Positions 15,670 through 22,720 of a stretch of 32,640 bases of DNA are shown here, in pieces. Each line of letters begins with the position of its first letter. The first letter of the stretch is position 1. The DNA is from Deltaproteobacteria bacterium. GTDB lineage: Bacteria; Myxococcota_C; UBA6777. Under the pieces are notes generated by a model. It saw only the letters and a list, made by a program, of their open reading frames with translations, had not been told where the DNA came from and made no database searches. The DNA is taken from the NCBI GenBank assembly GCA_002731275.1, contig PCBK01000102.1:1-32640 (forward strand), given 5' to 3'. A program made the translations under genes and the position numbers.

Positions 15670-18600
15670 ATGCACATCCAATCCACATGGCGACATCTTC
15701 CAATCGCCGTAGGTGTCATGCTTTTTGCGCTTGTGAGCATCGCCAACGCGATGCCCACAAGCCGCCCCACCTCCCACCCCACCACACACAAAACCCATAA
15801 AGACCCACCAGCCGAACAACTTACATTTGTCGGCGTCAACGGTGAAGGGTACTTCTCACCTGATGGCAAACGACTGATCTTTCAATCCCACAGTCGACCA
15901 CAACACAAACACACTCAGCTCTACATGTACGACTTCGCAGCCAAAAAAGAGTGGCGTGTCACACACCACAATGGCGACGATACATGCAGCTTCTTCCACC
16001 CCACGAAGAAGCTGATCATGTACTCCTCCACCAAAGACGAAGTCCGTGAATCCTATAAATACAAGAAGTTTGACCCGAAAGTATACGTCCCCAAACAAGC
16101 CAAACAAAAGAAGAAGAAACGTAGCCATAGACGTAAGTACGAGTGGATCTACAAACCGTACGAAGTCTACGTCACGGACTTCAACAACAAGGCACAGAAG
16201 CGCGTCACACACGCCCCTGGATATGACGCTGAAGGTAGCTTCTCACCTGACGGCAAAAAAATCCTCTATAGCTCCCGACGTGATGGTGATCAAGAGCTCT
16301 ACATCATGAACGCCGATGGGACGAACCAACGTCGACTGACCTTCCGCAGAGGGAACGACGGTGGCCCCTTCTTCTCACCTAACGGACAAAAAATTACGTG
16401 GCGCTCCTTCGACCGACGTGGCAACGCACACGTCATGATCGCCGACCTCAAAGAAGACGGACTCCACAACATCAAACAGCTCACCTACAAACCTGGCATC
16501 AACTGGGCACCTTACTGGCACCCATCTGGACGCTGGCTCGTCTTCTCCTCCAACCGCGACAATCGCAAGAACTTCGACCTCTTTGTCGTCGATGTCGATG
16601 GCCGCTGCGTCAAAAAACTCACGCACCACGCCTCCGCCGACGTCCTCCCGGTCTTCTCGCCAGATGGTAAACACATCGTCTTTGTCTCCAAACGAGTCGG
16701 CAACAAAAGCCAACTCTTCCGTATGCCCTTCTCGCTCCCCAACGGCTGCGAATCCCCCTTTCAACACTACAAAACATCACGCGCACTTCGCTTCCCCAAG
16801 AAAGTCAAAAAACGCCACCGTGGCTATCATCACTACAAACGATACAAACGACATAAACGTTCCTATCATCACAAGAAACGTTCATACCATCACAAGAAAA
16901 AACGTTCATATCATCACAAGAAACGTTCATACCACCATCACAAGAAACGCTCCTATCACCATCATAAGAAGCGTTCCTACCACCATCACAAGGGGTACAA
17001 AGGACATAAAACACACCCTCACAAAAAAGACGCACAGCCCCACAAAGGACACCATCACAAGAAGCGCTCATATCACCATCACAAGAAACGTTCCTACCAC
17101 CATCACAAGAAGCGTTCCTATCACCATCACAAGGGACATAAAGGCCACCACCACAAACAGTACGCTTTCCACGGCCACCGCAAACAGAAGAAGTCAAAAG
17201 TCTACATGGCCGCGCCTACAGCACGTCAGGCGCTGGTGAGAGACCTGTACTTTTTGTCCCACCCGGCGCTTGAAGGCCGCGACGCAGGAAGCCACGGCAT
17301 CGAAGTTGCCGCGAACTACATCGCACACCAATTCAAACAACTCAAGCTCAAAAAAGCGGGAGACAAGGGCTCTTATTTTCAGTCTTTCACGACGACCATC
17401 GGTGTCAAACTGGGCACAAACAACGCCCTCTCAGCCATGATCGAGAAGAAGCTGACCAAGTGGACGATCAACAAAGATTTTGTGCCATTTGGGTTCTCTT
17501 CAAGTGGTACATTGCGCAGCAAGGTGGTCTTTGTCGGCTACGGTATCACGGACGAAAAGAGTGGCTACGATGACTACAAAGGTGTGGATGTCAAAGACAA
17601 GATCGTTTTGATGTTCCGCTACACACCACAATGGGAAAAGAAGCACTCTCTCTTTGGCAAACGTCGCGATCTGTACGCGAGTTTCCGTTACAAGTTGCTC
17701 AACGCCAGAACACACAAAGCCAAAGCTGTCCTGATCGTCGACCCACCAAGCGCGAAAGAGAAGGTCGCCCCCAAGCTGCTCAAACTTCGCATGAGTCGTG
17801 GATTGTCTGACGCCGGGATTCTGGCTCTTCACGTGAGCAGAGCTGTCGGTAAAGCGCTGCTCGGTTGCAAGGATGAGTTTGCCTCACTCTGGAACAAGAT
17901 CGAGAAGAACGGAAAACCACAAAGCCACGCACTCAAACACACGGTCTCTTTAAAAGTACAGCTCATCCACAAGCAGGTGAAGACCCGCAATGTCGTGGGG
18001 TATATTCCAGGAACAGACCCCAAGCTCAGAGATGAATACGTCGTCATCGGCGCACATTACGACCACCTCGGGTATGGTGGCGCAGGTTCATTCCCAGGAA
18101 ACCACGGTAAGATCCACCCAGGTGCAGACGACAACGCATCGGGAACAGCGGCGATCATCGCGATGGCTCGTGGCTTTGCCAAACATCCAACGAAACGCAG
18201 TTTGTTGTTTATCGCCTTCTCTGCGGAGGAGCGTGGTTTGCTCGGCTCTGCCTACTTTGTCCAGCACAGTCGTATCCCCAGAGCCAAATTTGTCACGATG
18301 GTCAATCTCGACATGGTCGGACGTATGAGAGGAAAGCGACTCGTCGTCCACGGCGCAGGAACCTCCCCTGGATTTGAGCAGATGCTGCGACGAAGAGGTC
18401 GACAAGCAGGACTTCGCCTACGTCTTGGACAAAGTGGATACGGTCCCTCTGACCACACATCATTTTACGCCCGAAAGATCCCTGTGTTGTTCTTCTTTAC
18501 AGGCGCCCATAGTGAGTACCACCGTCCGACAGATGTCTTCAAATATCTCAATGTGCAGGGGATTTCATGGATCATCCACATGGTCCAAGGCGTGGTGAGA

Positions 18601-18957
18601 GAGGTCGCAGATGGCACAAAACCATCGTACCGCAAAGTGATGGACCCAAGACCACGCAAAAAGATGAGAGGTCGGATGCGTGCATACCTCGGGACGATTC
18701 CGGATTATGGGACGAGAGGTATTGTAGGCGTAAAGCTAACAGGTGCTCGTTCAGGCGGTCCAGCAGACAAAGCAGGTGTAAAGGGAGGAGACATCCTCGT
18801 ACAAATCGGGAAGTTCCCTCTGCGCAACTTGTACGACATGGTGATCGCGCTCAAACACTACCGCGCAGGGGATAAAGTTGATCTTGTGGTCATTCGGGGA
18901 GGCAAGCGCATCAAGCTGAAGGCGACCTTCGGCAATCGCGCATCTCGATCACAGTAG
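15670..18957 (+). CDS. Secreted TolB-type propeller / His-rich / M28 zinc peptidase / PDZ protein
   Basis: This 1095-residue exported protein starts with a signal peptide ending near ANA-MP (about residue 27). TolB/PD40 beta-propeller repeats follow (about 50-370), recognisable by FSPDGKRLIFQS-type blades and NADGTNQRRLTF. Residues about 380-510 are a Lys/Arg/Ser/Tyr/His repeat (RSYHHHKK units). The M28 aminopeptidase domain has the expected zinc ligands: H796 in HYDH, D820 in GADDNASG, E853/E854 in SAEERG, D881 in NLDMVGR and H951 in HRPTD, with a PA-like insert before it. A PDZ domain closes the chain (about 995-1090). It probably trims peptides in the periplasm or outside the cell, with the propeller or PDZ recruiting substrate. 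AAGGAGA before the ATG supports this start; the longer frame begins inside the promoter. Confidence 0.9.
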   Translation: MHIQSTWRHLPIAVGVMLFALVSIANAMPTSRPTSHPTTHKTHKDPPAEQLTFVGVNGEGYFSPDGKRLIFQSHSRPQHKHTQLYMYDFAAKKEWRVTHHNGDDTCSFFHPTKKLIMYSSTKDEVRESYKYKKFDPKVYVPKQAKQKKKKRSHRRKYEWIYKPYEVYVTDFNNKAQKRVTHAPGYDAEGSFSPDGKKILYSSRRDGDQELYIMNADGTNQRRLTFRRGNDGGPFFSPNGQKITWRSFDRRGNAHVMIADLKEDGLHNIKQLTYKPGINWAPYWHPSGRWLVFSSNRDNRKNFDLFVVDVDGRCVKKLTHHASADVLPVFSPDGKHIVFVSKRVGNKSQLFRMPFSLPNGCESPFQHYKTSRALRFPKKVKKRHRGYHHYKRYKRHKRSYHHKKRSYHHKKKRSYHHKKRSYHHHKKRSYHHHKKRSYHHHKGYKGHKTHPHKKDAQPHKGHHHKKRSYHHHKKRSYHHHKKRSYHHHKGHKGHHHKQYAFHGHRKQKKSKVYMAAPTARQALVRDLYFLSHPALEGRDAGSHGIEVAANYIAHQFKQLKLKKAGDKGSYFQSFTTTIGVKLGTNNALSAMIEKKLTKWTINKDFVPFGFSSSGTLRSKVVFVGYGITDEKSGYDDYKGVDVKDKIVLMFRYTPQWEKKHSLFGKRRDLYASFRYKLLNARTHKAKAVLIVDPPSAKEKVAPKLLKLRMSRGLSDAGILALHVSRAVGKALLGCKDEFASLWNKIEKNGKPQSHALKHTVSLKVQLIHKQVKTRNVVGYIPGTDPKLRDEYVVIGAHYDHLGYGGAGSFPGNHGKIHPGADDNASGTAAIIAMARGFAKHPTKRSLLFIAFSAEERGLLGSAYFVQHSRIPRAKFVTMVNLDMVGRMRGKRLVVHGAGTSPGFEQMLRRRGRQAGLRLRLGQSGYGPSDHTSFYARKIPVLFFFTGAHSEYHRPTDVFKYLNVQGISWIIHMVQGVVREVADGTKPSYRKVMDPRPRKKMRGRMRAYLGTIPDYGTRGIVGVKLTGARSGGPADKAGVKGGDILVQIGKFPLRNLYDMVIALKHYRAGDKVDLVVIRGGKRIKLKATFGNRASRSQ
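16858..17145 (+). repeat. Coding 21/24-bp repeats for the His-rich linker
   Basis: Tandem units encode RSYHHKK (21 bp) in the first part and RSYHHHKK (24 bp) later, interrupted near 16994-17065 by a GHKTHPHKKD-type segment. Units differ mainly at synonymous positions such as TCC/TCA and TAT/TAC. The pattern suggests expansion by unequal recombination or slippage while the peptide is kept. Confidence 0.85.
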
Positions 18958-19009
18958 TGGGATAGGGGAAATGGGGGACAGTTCTTCTTGGCTCTTTTGG
19001 TGGGCAGCC

Positions 19010-19417
19010 TTAGTTACAAACGCGTTTGGAGTACCAACGGTAGGAGCACTTGCGATATCCGGGGACATAGCGCGTTGTGTAGTAGCAACGGCGATTGCGG
19101 TAGCGATACCCACGTCTATAGTAGCGTCTGGTCCGACAGTGACGTGAACGTACATTACGACCGGGGACCCAACGACAATATTTTCGACGAAAACGACGCA
19201 CAGAACATCGAGGCCGGCAGGAAGTATAGCGGCGAGAGCGATACGTACAGTAACGACGACCAAATCGGTAGTAGCAATGTTTCGAGCGACGGTAATATGT
19301 ACGGCAGTAGGCGTCTGCTTCGCTTGGCGCTGCAGTCAGGCCAAATGCGACGACACCAAGGCCAGCAAACAGGGTCATCCCCGTTGAAAAGATAAGTGAA
19401 TAGACGATTTTTTTCAT
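19010..19417 (-). CDS. Small secreted Arg/Tyr/Cys-rich protein
   Basis: The 135-residue protein begins with a clear signal peptide (MKK, a hydrophobic core, cleavage near SEADA at residue 36). My count for the 99-residue mature part is 32 Arg, 19 Tyr and 10 Cys, with almost no acidic residues; motifs such as RRYYRRGYRYRNRRCYY recur. The even Cys number suggests disulfides after export. AAGGAG at 19425-19430, seven bases before the ATG, is a strong ribosome-binding site, and a CRP/FNR-like box with a -10 lies upstream. I do not recognise a family. A polyanion-binding, matrix or antimicrobial role is conceivable from the charge but is speculation. It converges with the peptidase gene across a 52-bp gap. 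Confidence 0.8.
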   Translation of the reverse strand: MKKIVYSLIFSTGMTLFAGLGVVAFGLTAAPSEADAYCRTYYRRSKHCYYRFGRRYCTYRSRRYTSCRPRCSVRRFRRKYCRWVPGRNVRSRHCRTRRYYRRGYRYRNRRCYYTTRYVPGYRKCSYRWYSKRVCN

Positions 19418-19513
19418 CGAAGTACTCCTTCAACACACACATCAAGTGTGGGCTATGGCAAGTCGTAGGTTTGTGGAAACCTCTGTTTCAGAATCATAGA
19501 CGTAACTCGATAT

Positions 19514-19555
19514 ATTTTATTCCGAAAAAATCTTTATCAGCTTGATTTGCATCAA
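19514..19555 (-). promoter_or_regulatory. Class II CRP/FNR-type promoter
   Basis: TTGATTTGCATCAA at 19542-19555 is a perfect TTGAT-N4-ATCAA palindrome, the established FNR consensus. On the minus strand a -10 element TAAAAT lies at 19514-19519. If transcription starts at 19507, the box is centred at -41.5, the standard class II activator position. The predicted leader to the small Arg/Tyr/Cys-rich gene is 90 nt. Confidence 0.6.
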
Positions 19556-19573
19556 AGAACCTCCCCACAACTT

Positions 19574-21094
19574 TTACATCATGATGTTGAGATCGAGCTC
19601 TCTTTGGATCTTGGGCGTCTCAGGAAGCCAGATGAGGACGGTCGTCCCTTCACCCTCTTCACTTCGGATAGAAAATGTCCCGCCATGTGACTCGATGAAT
19701 TTCTTGGCCAGTGGCACACCCAACCCTGTCCCCTTCTCTTTTGTCGTAAAGAACGGCTCGTAGATTCTTTCGAGCTTATCCGCAGGAATACCGGGACCTT
19801 GATCGACAAGCTCGATCAAGTGCCCTTCCCCTTGTGGAGACGTTTTGATCGAGATGGTTGTGTCTTGCCCAGAAGCCTGGATCGCGTTTTGAATGAGATT
19901 CAAGAGCGCTTGCTGTAGGCGACTTCTGTCAAAATGAAGCGTCTTGGGAAGGTCTCCCTCGACTTTGAGAGAGATGTCTTTTTTGTCGAGGTCGCTCGCG
20001 AGCAACATACGCAACTCAAAGTAGAAATCTTCGAGATCATGGGGTTGGATGTCGAGGACTGTGGGACGGGCAAAGTCCAGGAAGCTGCTGACGACATTTG
20101 CGAGGTAACGCAGCTCGCGCTGAATGCGTCTTGCGTGTGAGAGTTTCTCTTCGTCGCCAGCGAGTTCTTCGATCAAGATCCCCGAAAACAGTTCCATACC
20201 ACCGAGTGGATTGCGCACCTCATGTGCAATCCCCGAGAGCATCATCTGCATTTGGTGGTCACGTGCGAGGATATTCTTACGCATCTCCTCCATCGTCTCG
20301 GCCAAAAATCCAATCTCATCTCGACTGAGTGAGGGAACAGGCTTGGTCAATTCTCCAGCGCCGATATCTTGTGCTGAGGTGACGAGTTTGGAGACAGGCG
20401 CGACAACCCATCGAGAGAACAAAAACATCGCAGCGATCACGAGCAGGAGGGTGAGGAAGGCGATCACAAAGAGCGAGCGCATCACGTCCTTTAAGATCGA
20501 AAAAAAGGACGCACTCCCCTCAACAGCGACGACAGCGATGACAGTTTTTTTGCCACCTTTTGTCTCGAATACCGGTGCGAATCCAGTCTTATAGTCCACC
20601 CCAAAACGATCGCGAAACAAGATACTGGCTTTCGGTTTTCCACCAAAGACTTGTTCCAGCTCAAGGGCGTCAAAGGACAGTTGAAAGTACTCTTTGCCGA
20701 TGGGGACGATTCTGGTATCGAGGAGGCTGCGTTTTTTGCGATTGAAGACGTAGATCCGCCTCGCACCAGTCGCGCGCTGAAGACGCAAGAGTTTACGACG
20801 AAGACTTCGGTAACTGCGAGAGGAGCTATCACCGGCCTGAAAGAAGGAGAGGATCTCAGTGGGAAGGAGTGGGACCGCGGCTTGTGCGACGCTAATCAGG
20901 CGTTGACCGAGCTCGCGCTCAAGTCCATCGCGTAATCGCATCCCAGCAAACAACACGACCCCAAGGAGGACGAAGAGGCCCGGCAGAAGAAAGGCCAATG
21001 AGACCTTGGCACGCAGCCCCCAAAAGTTTGAAGTCTTGCGGCGTTTGGCCTCATGTGGACTGATTGATGTCTCTGCCATTCCTGGTGTCCCCAT
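19574..21094 (-). CDS. Membrane sensor histidine kinase (orphan)
   Basis: The 506-residue protein has one membrane segment near 30-52, an extracytoplasmic sensor region of about 155 residues, a second membrane segment near 207-228, a HAMP domain (RWVVAPVSKLVTSAQDIGAGEL), a HisKA helix with phospho-acceptor His291 in GIAHEVRNPLGG, and a HATPase domain with N box NLIQNAIQAS, G1 DQGPGIP, F box EPFFTTKEKG and G2 GTGLGVPLAKKF. All catalytic motifs are intact. No response regulator gene is present, so the partner is elsewhere. An internal ATG at 21079 has GGGGA eight bases upstream and is an alternative start. It lies 46 bp after the MTA phosphorylase gene on the same strand. The sensed signal is unknown. 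Confidence 0.93.
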   Translation of the reverse strand: MGTPGMAETSISPHEAKRRKTSNFWGLRAKVSLAFLLPGLFVLLGVVLFAGMRLRDGLERELGQRLISVAQAAVPLLPTEILSFFQAGDSSSRSYRSLRRKLLRLQRATGARRIYVFNRKKRSLLDTRIVPIGKEYFQLSFDALELEQVFGGKPKASILFRDRFGVDYKTGFAPVFETKGGKKTVIAVVAVEGSASFFSILKDVMRSLFVIAFLTLLLVIAAMFLFSRWVVAPVSKLVTSAQDIGAGELTKPVPSLSRDEIGFLAETMEEMRKNILARDHQMQMMLSGIAHEVRNPLGGMELFSGILIEELAGDEEKLSHARRIQRELRYLANVVSSFLDFARPTVLDIQPHDLEDFYFELRMLLASDLDKKDISLKVEGDLPKTLHFDRSRLQQALLNLIQNAIQASGQDTTISIKTSPQGEGHLIELVDQGPGIPADKLERIYEPFFTTKEKGTGLGVPLAKKFIESHGGTFSIRSEEGEGTTVLIWLPETPKIQRELDLNIMM

Positions 21095-21140
21095 CTATAC
21101 AGGCCGGTCTGAGAAAAAGTGAGCGGCCGAAAAGATACGA

Positions 21141-22010
21141 TTAGTCGCGTTTCATGTATTTGCCGAGGAAGAGCCCAACCTCATTCCAGGCTTTCTCGGA
21201 GATCAGCTCTGGACTTGTCATCACGGCGTATTCGAGGGCGTTGGAGGCATCACACTCAGCTTCTTTCTCAAAAGGAATCTGGGGGATTGCGTACTTGAGC
21301 GCCTCTTTGACGTGGGCGATGTTGGCTTTTACGTTGTCGAGGACGGAGCCGACATCGACGTAATCTTCTTCGTACCAAACATCGTAATCAGTGGCCAAAC
21401 AGATGGAGGCGTAACACATCTCAGCTTCGCGCGCGAGTTTTGCCTCGGGGATTGCGGTCATACCGATGAGACTTGCGCCCCAAGAGCGGTGCATCTCACT
21501 CTCGGCTTTCGTGCTAAAGAGCGGGCCTTCCATACACACGTATGTCCCACCGTCGTGTGTTTTGACATCGACTTGTTTGCACGCATCGAGAAGGACTTTA
21601 CGCAGCATTGGGTGGAAGGGGTGGCTGAAGCCGACATGTACGGCGAGATCCGTAAAGAAGGTGTCAACACGGTGGCGTGTACGGTCGATCACCTGATCGG
21701 GCACAACGAAGTCACGAGGTGCGATCTCTTCGCGGAGCGAACCAACAGCAGAGACGGAGACGAGCCAGAACACACCGAGGGATTTCAGCGCCCAAATGTT
21801 AGCACGTACAGGGATGTTGGTGGGGTTGTAAACATGGCCTCGACCATGACGTGGCAAGAAAGCGACCTTACGATCGTTGAGCTTGCCGATGATGATCTTG
21901 TCCGAAGGCATACCAAACGGCGTCTCCACAGTCACCTCGTCGAGGGTCTCCATGCCATCGATTTCGTACAAGCCGCTACCACCAATGATTCCAATTTTAA
22001 TTTCATCCAT
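21141..22010 (-). CDS. mtnP: S-methyl-5'-thioadenosine phosphorylase
   Basis: At 289 residues this is a typical trimeric PNP-family phosphorylase. It has IGIIGGSGLYEI at the N-terminus, the phosphate-binding FLPRHGRGH, MEGPLFSTKAES, GMTAIPEAKLAREAEMCYA and CLATDYDVW. The Asp pair in TDYD is the feature of 6-aminopurine (MTA) specificity, against Asn in guanosine/inosine phosphorylases. It splits methylthioadenosine, the by-product of polyamine synthesis, into adenine and methylthioribose-1-phosphate for methionine salvage. GGAGA lies six bases before the ATG. No other salvage (mtn) genes are in the window. It sits between a HIT hydrolase gene upstream and the histidine kinase downstream. Confidence 0.92.
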   Translation of the reverse strand: MDEIKIGIIGGSGLYEIDGMETLDEVTVETPFGMPSDKIIIGKLNDRKVAFLPRHGRGHVYNPTNIPVRANIWALKSLGVFWLVSVSAVGSLREEIAPRDFVVPDQVIDRTRHRVDTFFTDLAVHVGFSHPFHPMLRKVLLDACKQVDVKTHDGGTYVCMEGPLFSTKAESEMHRSWGASLIGMTAIPEAKLAREAEMCYASICLATDYDVWYEEDYVDVGSVLDNVKANIAHVKEALKYAIPQIPFEKEAECDASNALEYAVMTSPELISEKAWNEVGLFLGKYMKRD

Positions 22011-22117
22011 GTCTACTCTCCAAATGTCTGTTCGTTGTCGGGCTTGCTGCTTCGCAAAGCCGTTTGTATATGTTCAATGTAGGCAAAATGTGCTGTGTGA
22101 TTGACAGAGACAGAAGC

Positions 22118-22468
22118 TCAGCCTGGAGGCCAGCTCAATTGACGGCCCCCTATCACGTGCATATGAAGGTGGTAGACAGTCTGCCCACCTCGCTCATTGC
22201 AGTTGATCACGAGCCTGTAACCGTCCTCCGCGATCCCCTCTTGTTTTGCGACTTGTGTTGCCACAAAGACCATGTGACCGATGATATGCTTATTGGACTC
22301 ATCGATGTCATTCATCGTCGGGATGTCATCCCGTGGGATCACAAGGATATGTGTGGGGGCAGCGGGGTTAATATCGCGAAACGCGATACAATGCTCATCT
22401 TCCCACACCCGATCACTTGGAATCTCACCACGTAGAACCTTACCGAAAATCGTATCATTTTGTGTCAT
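22118..22468 (-). CDS. HIT-family (HinT-like) nucleotide hydrolase/transferase
   Basis: The 116-residue protein is a complete HinT-type member: an N-terminal TIFGKVLRGEIPS, DINPAAPTHILVIPR in the middle, and the histidine triad HLHMH with His100, His102 and His104 near the C-terminus. HinT enzymes hydrolyse purine nucleoside phosphoramidates and aminoacyl-adenylates via a His-AMP intermediate. The ATG at 22468 is preferred over the TTG one codon earlier because GGAG is six bases upstream. It is followed after 107 bp by mtnP on the same strand, a loose purine-related pair. Confidence 0.92.
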   Translation of the reverse strand: MTQNDTIFGKVLRGEIPSDRVWEDEHCIAFRDINPAAPTHILVIPRDDIPTMNDIDESNKHIIGHMVFVATQVAKQEGIAEDGYRLVINCNERGGQTVYHLHMHVIGGRQLSWPPG

Positions 22469-22638
22469 CAATGACTCCAGAAATATGTGTAGTTTTGTTG
22501 GACATCAACACAAACAGATATGTATCATCTGCGTGGGTTTTAACCATGAAGGGACGCAATATGTCAAGACAACTCCCAATAAGCAGATCTTGAAAGGGTT
22601 GTACAAAAGAACGCTCGGAGCCACGAGTGGTCAGACTC

Positions 22639-22668
22639 TTGCGTTTTGCAAGCGGTTCTTGGTATGCT
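22639..22668 (+). promoter_or_regulatory. Candidate promoter of the Ser/Thr kinase gene
   Basis: TTGCGT (22639-22644) and TATGCT (22663-22668) are 18 bp apart, with a start near 22675 and a leader of about 46 nt. The match is moderate; AGGAG is 12 bases from the ATG. Confidence 0.3.
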
Positions 22669-22720
22669 GCACGTGATGTTGAATAAACGACGATTGTACA
22701 CGTAGGAGAAACGAGTCGGG

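Noticed and set aside
16855-17150. The regular 21/24-bp repeats as a CRISPR array
   Set aside because: There are no unique spacers; the units are contiguous and in frame with a conserved exported peptidase.
16583-17239. Plus-strand frame over the His-rich repeats giving a Thr/Ile/Arg-rich repeat protein
   Set aside because: It is the out-of-frame reading of the peptidase repeat and lacks a start signal.
21312-22082. 256-codon plus-strand open frame opposite mtnP
   Set aside because: The minus-strand phosphorylase is unmistakable; this frame is a shadow.
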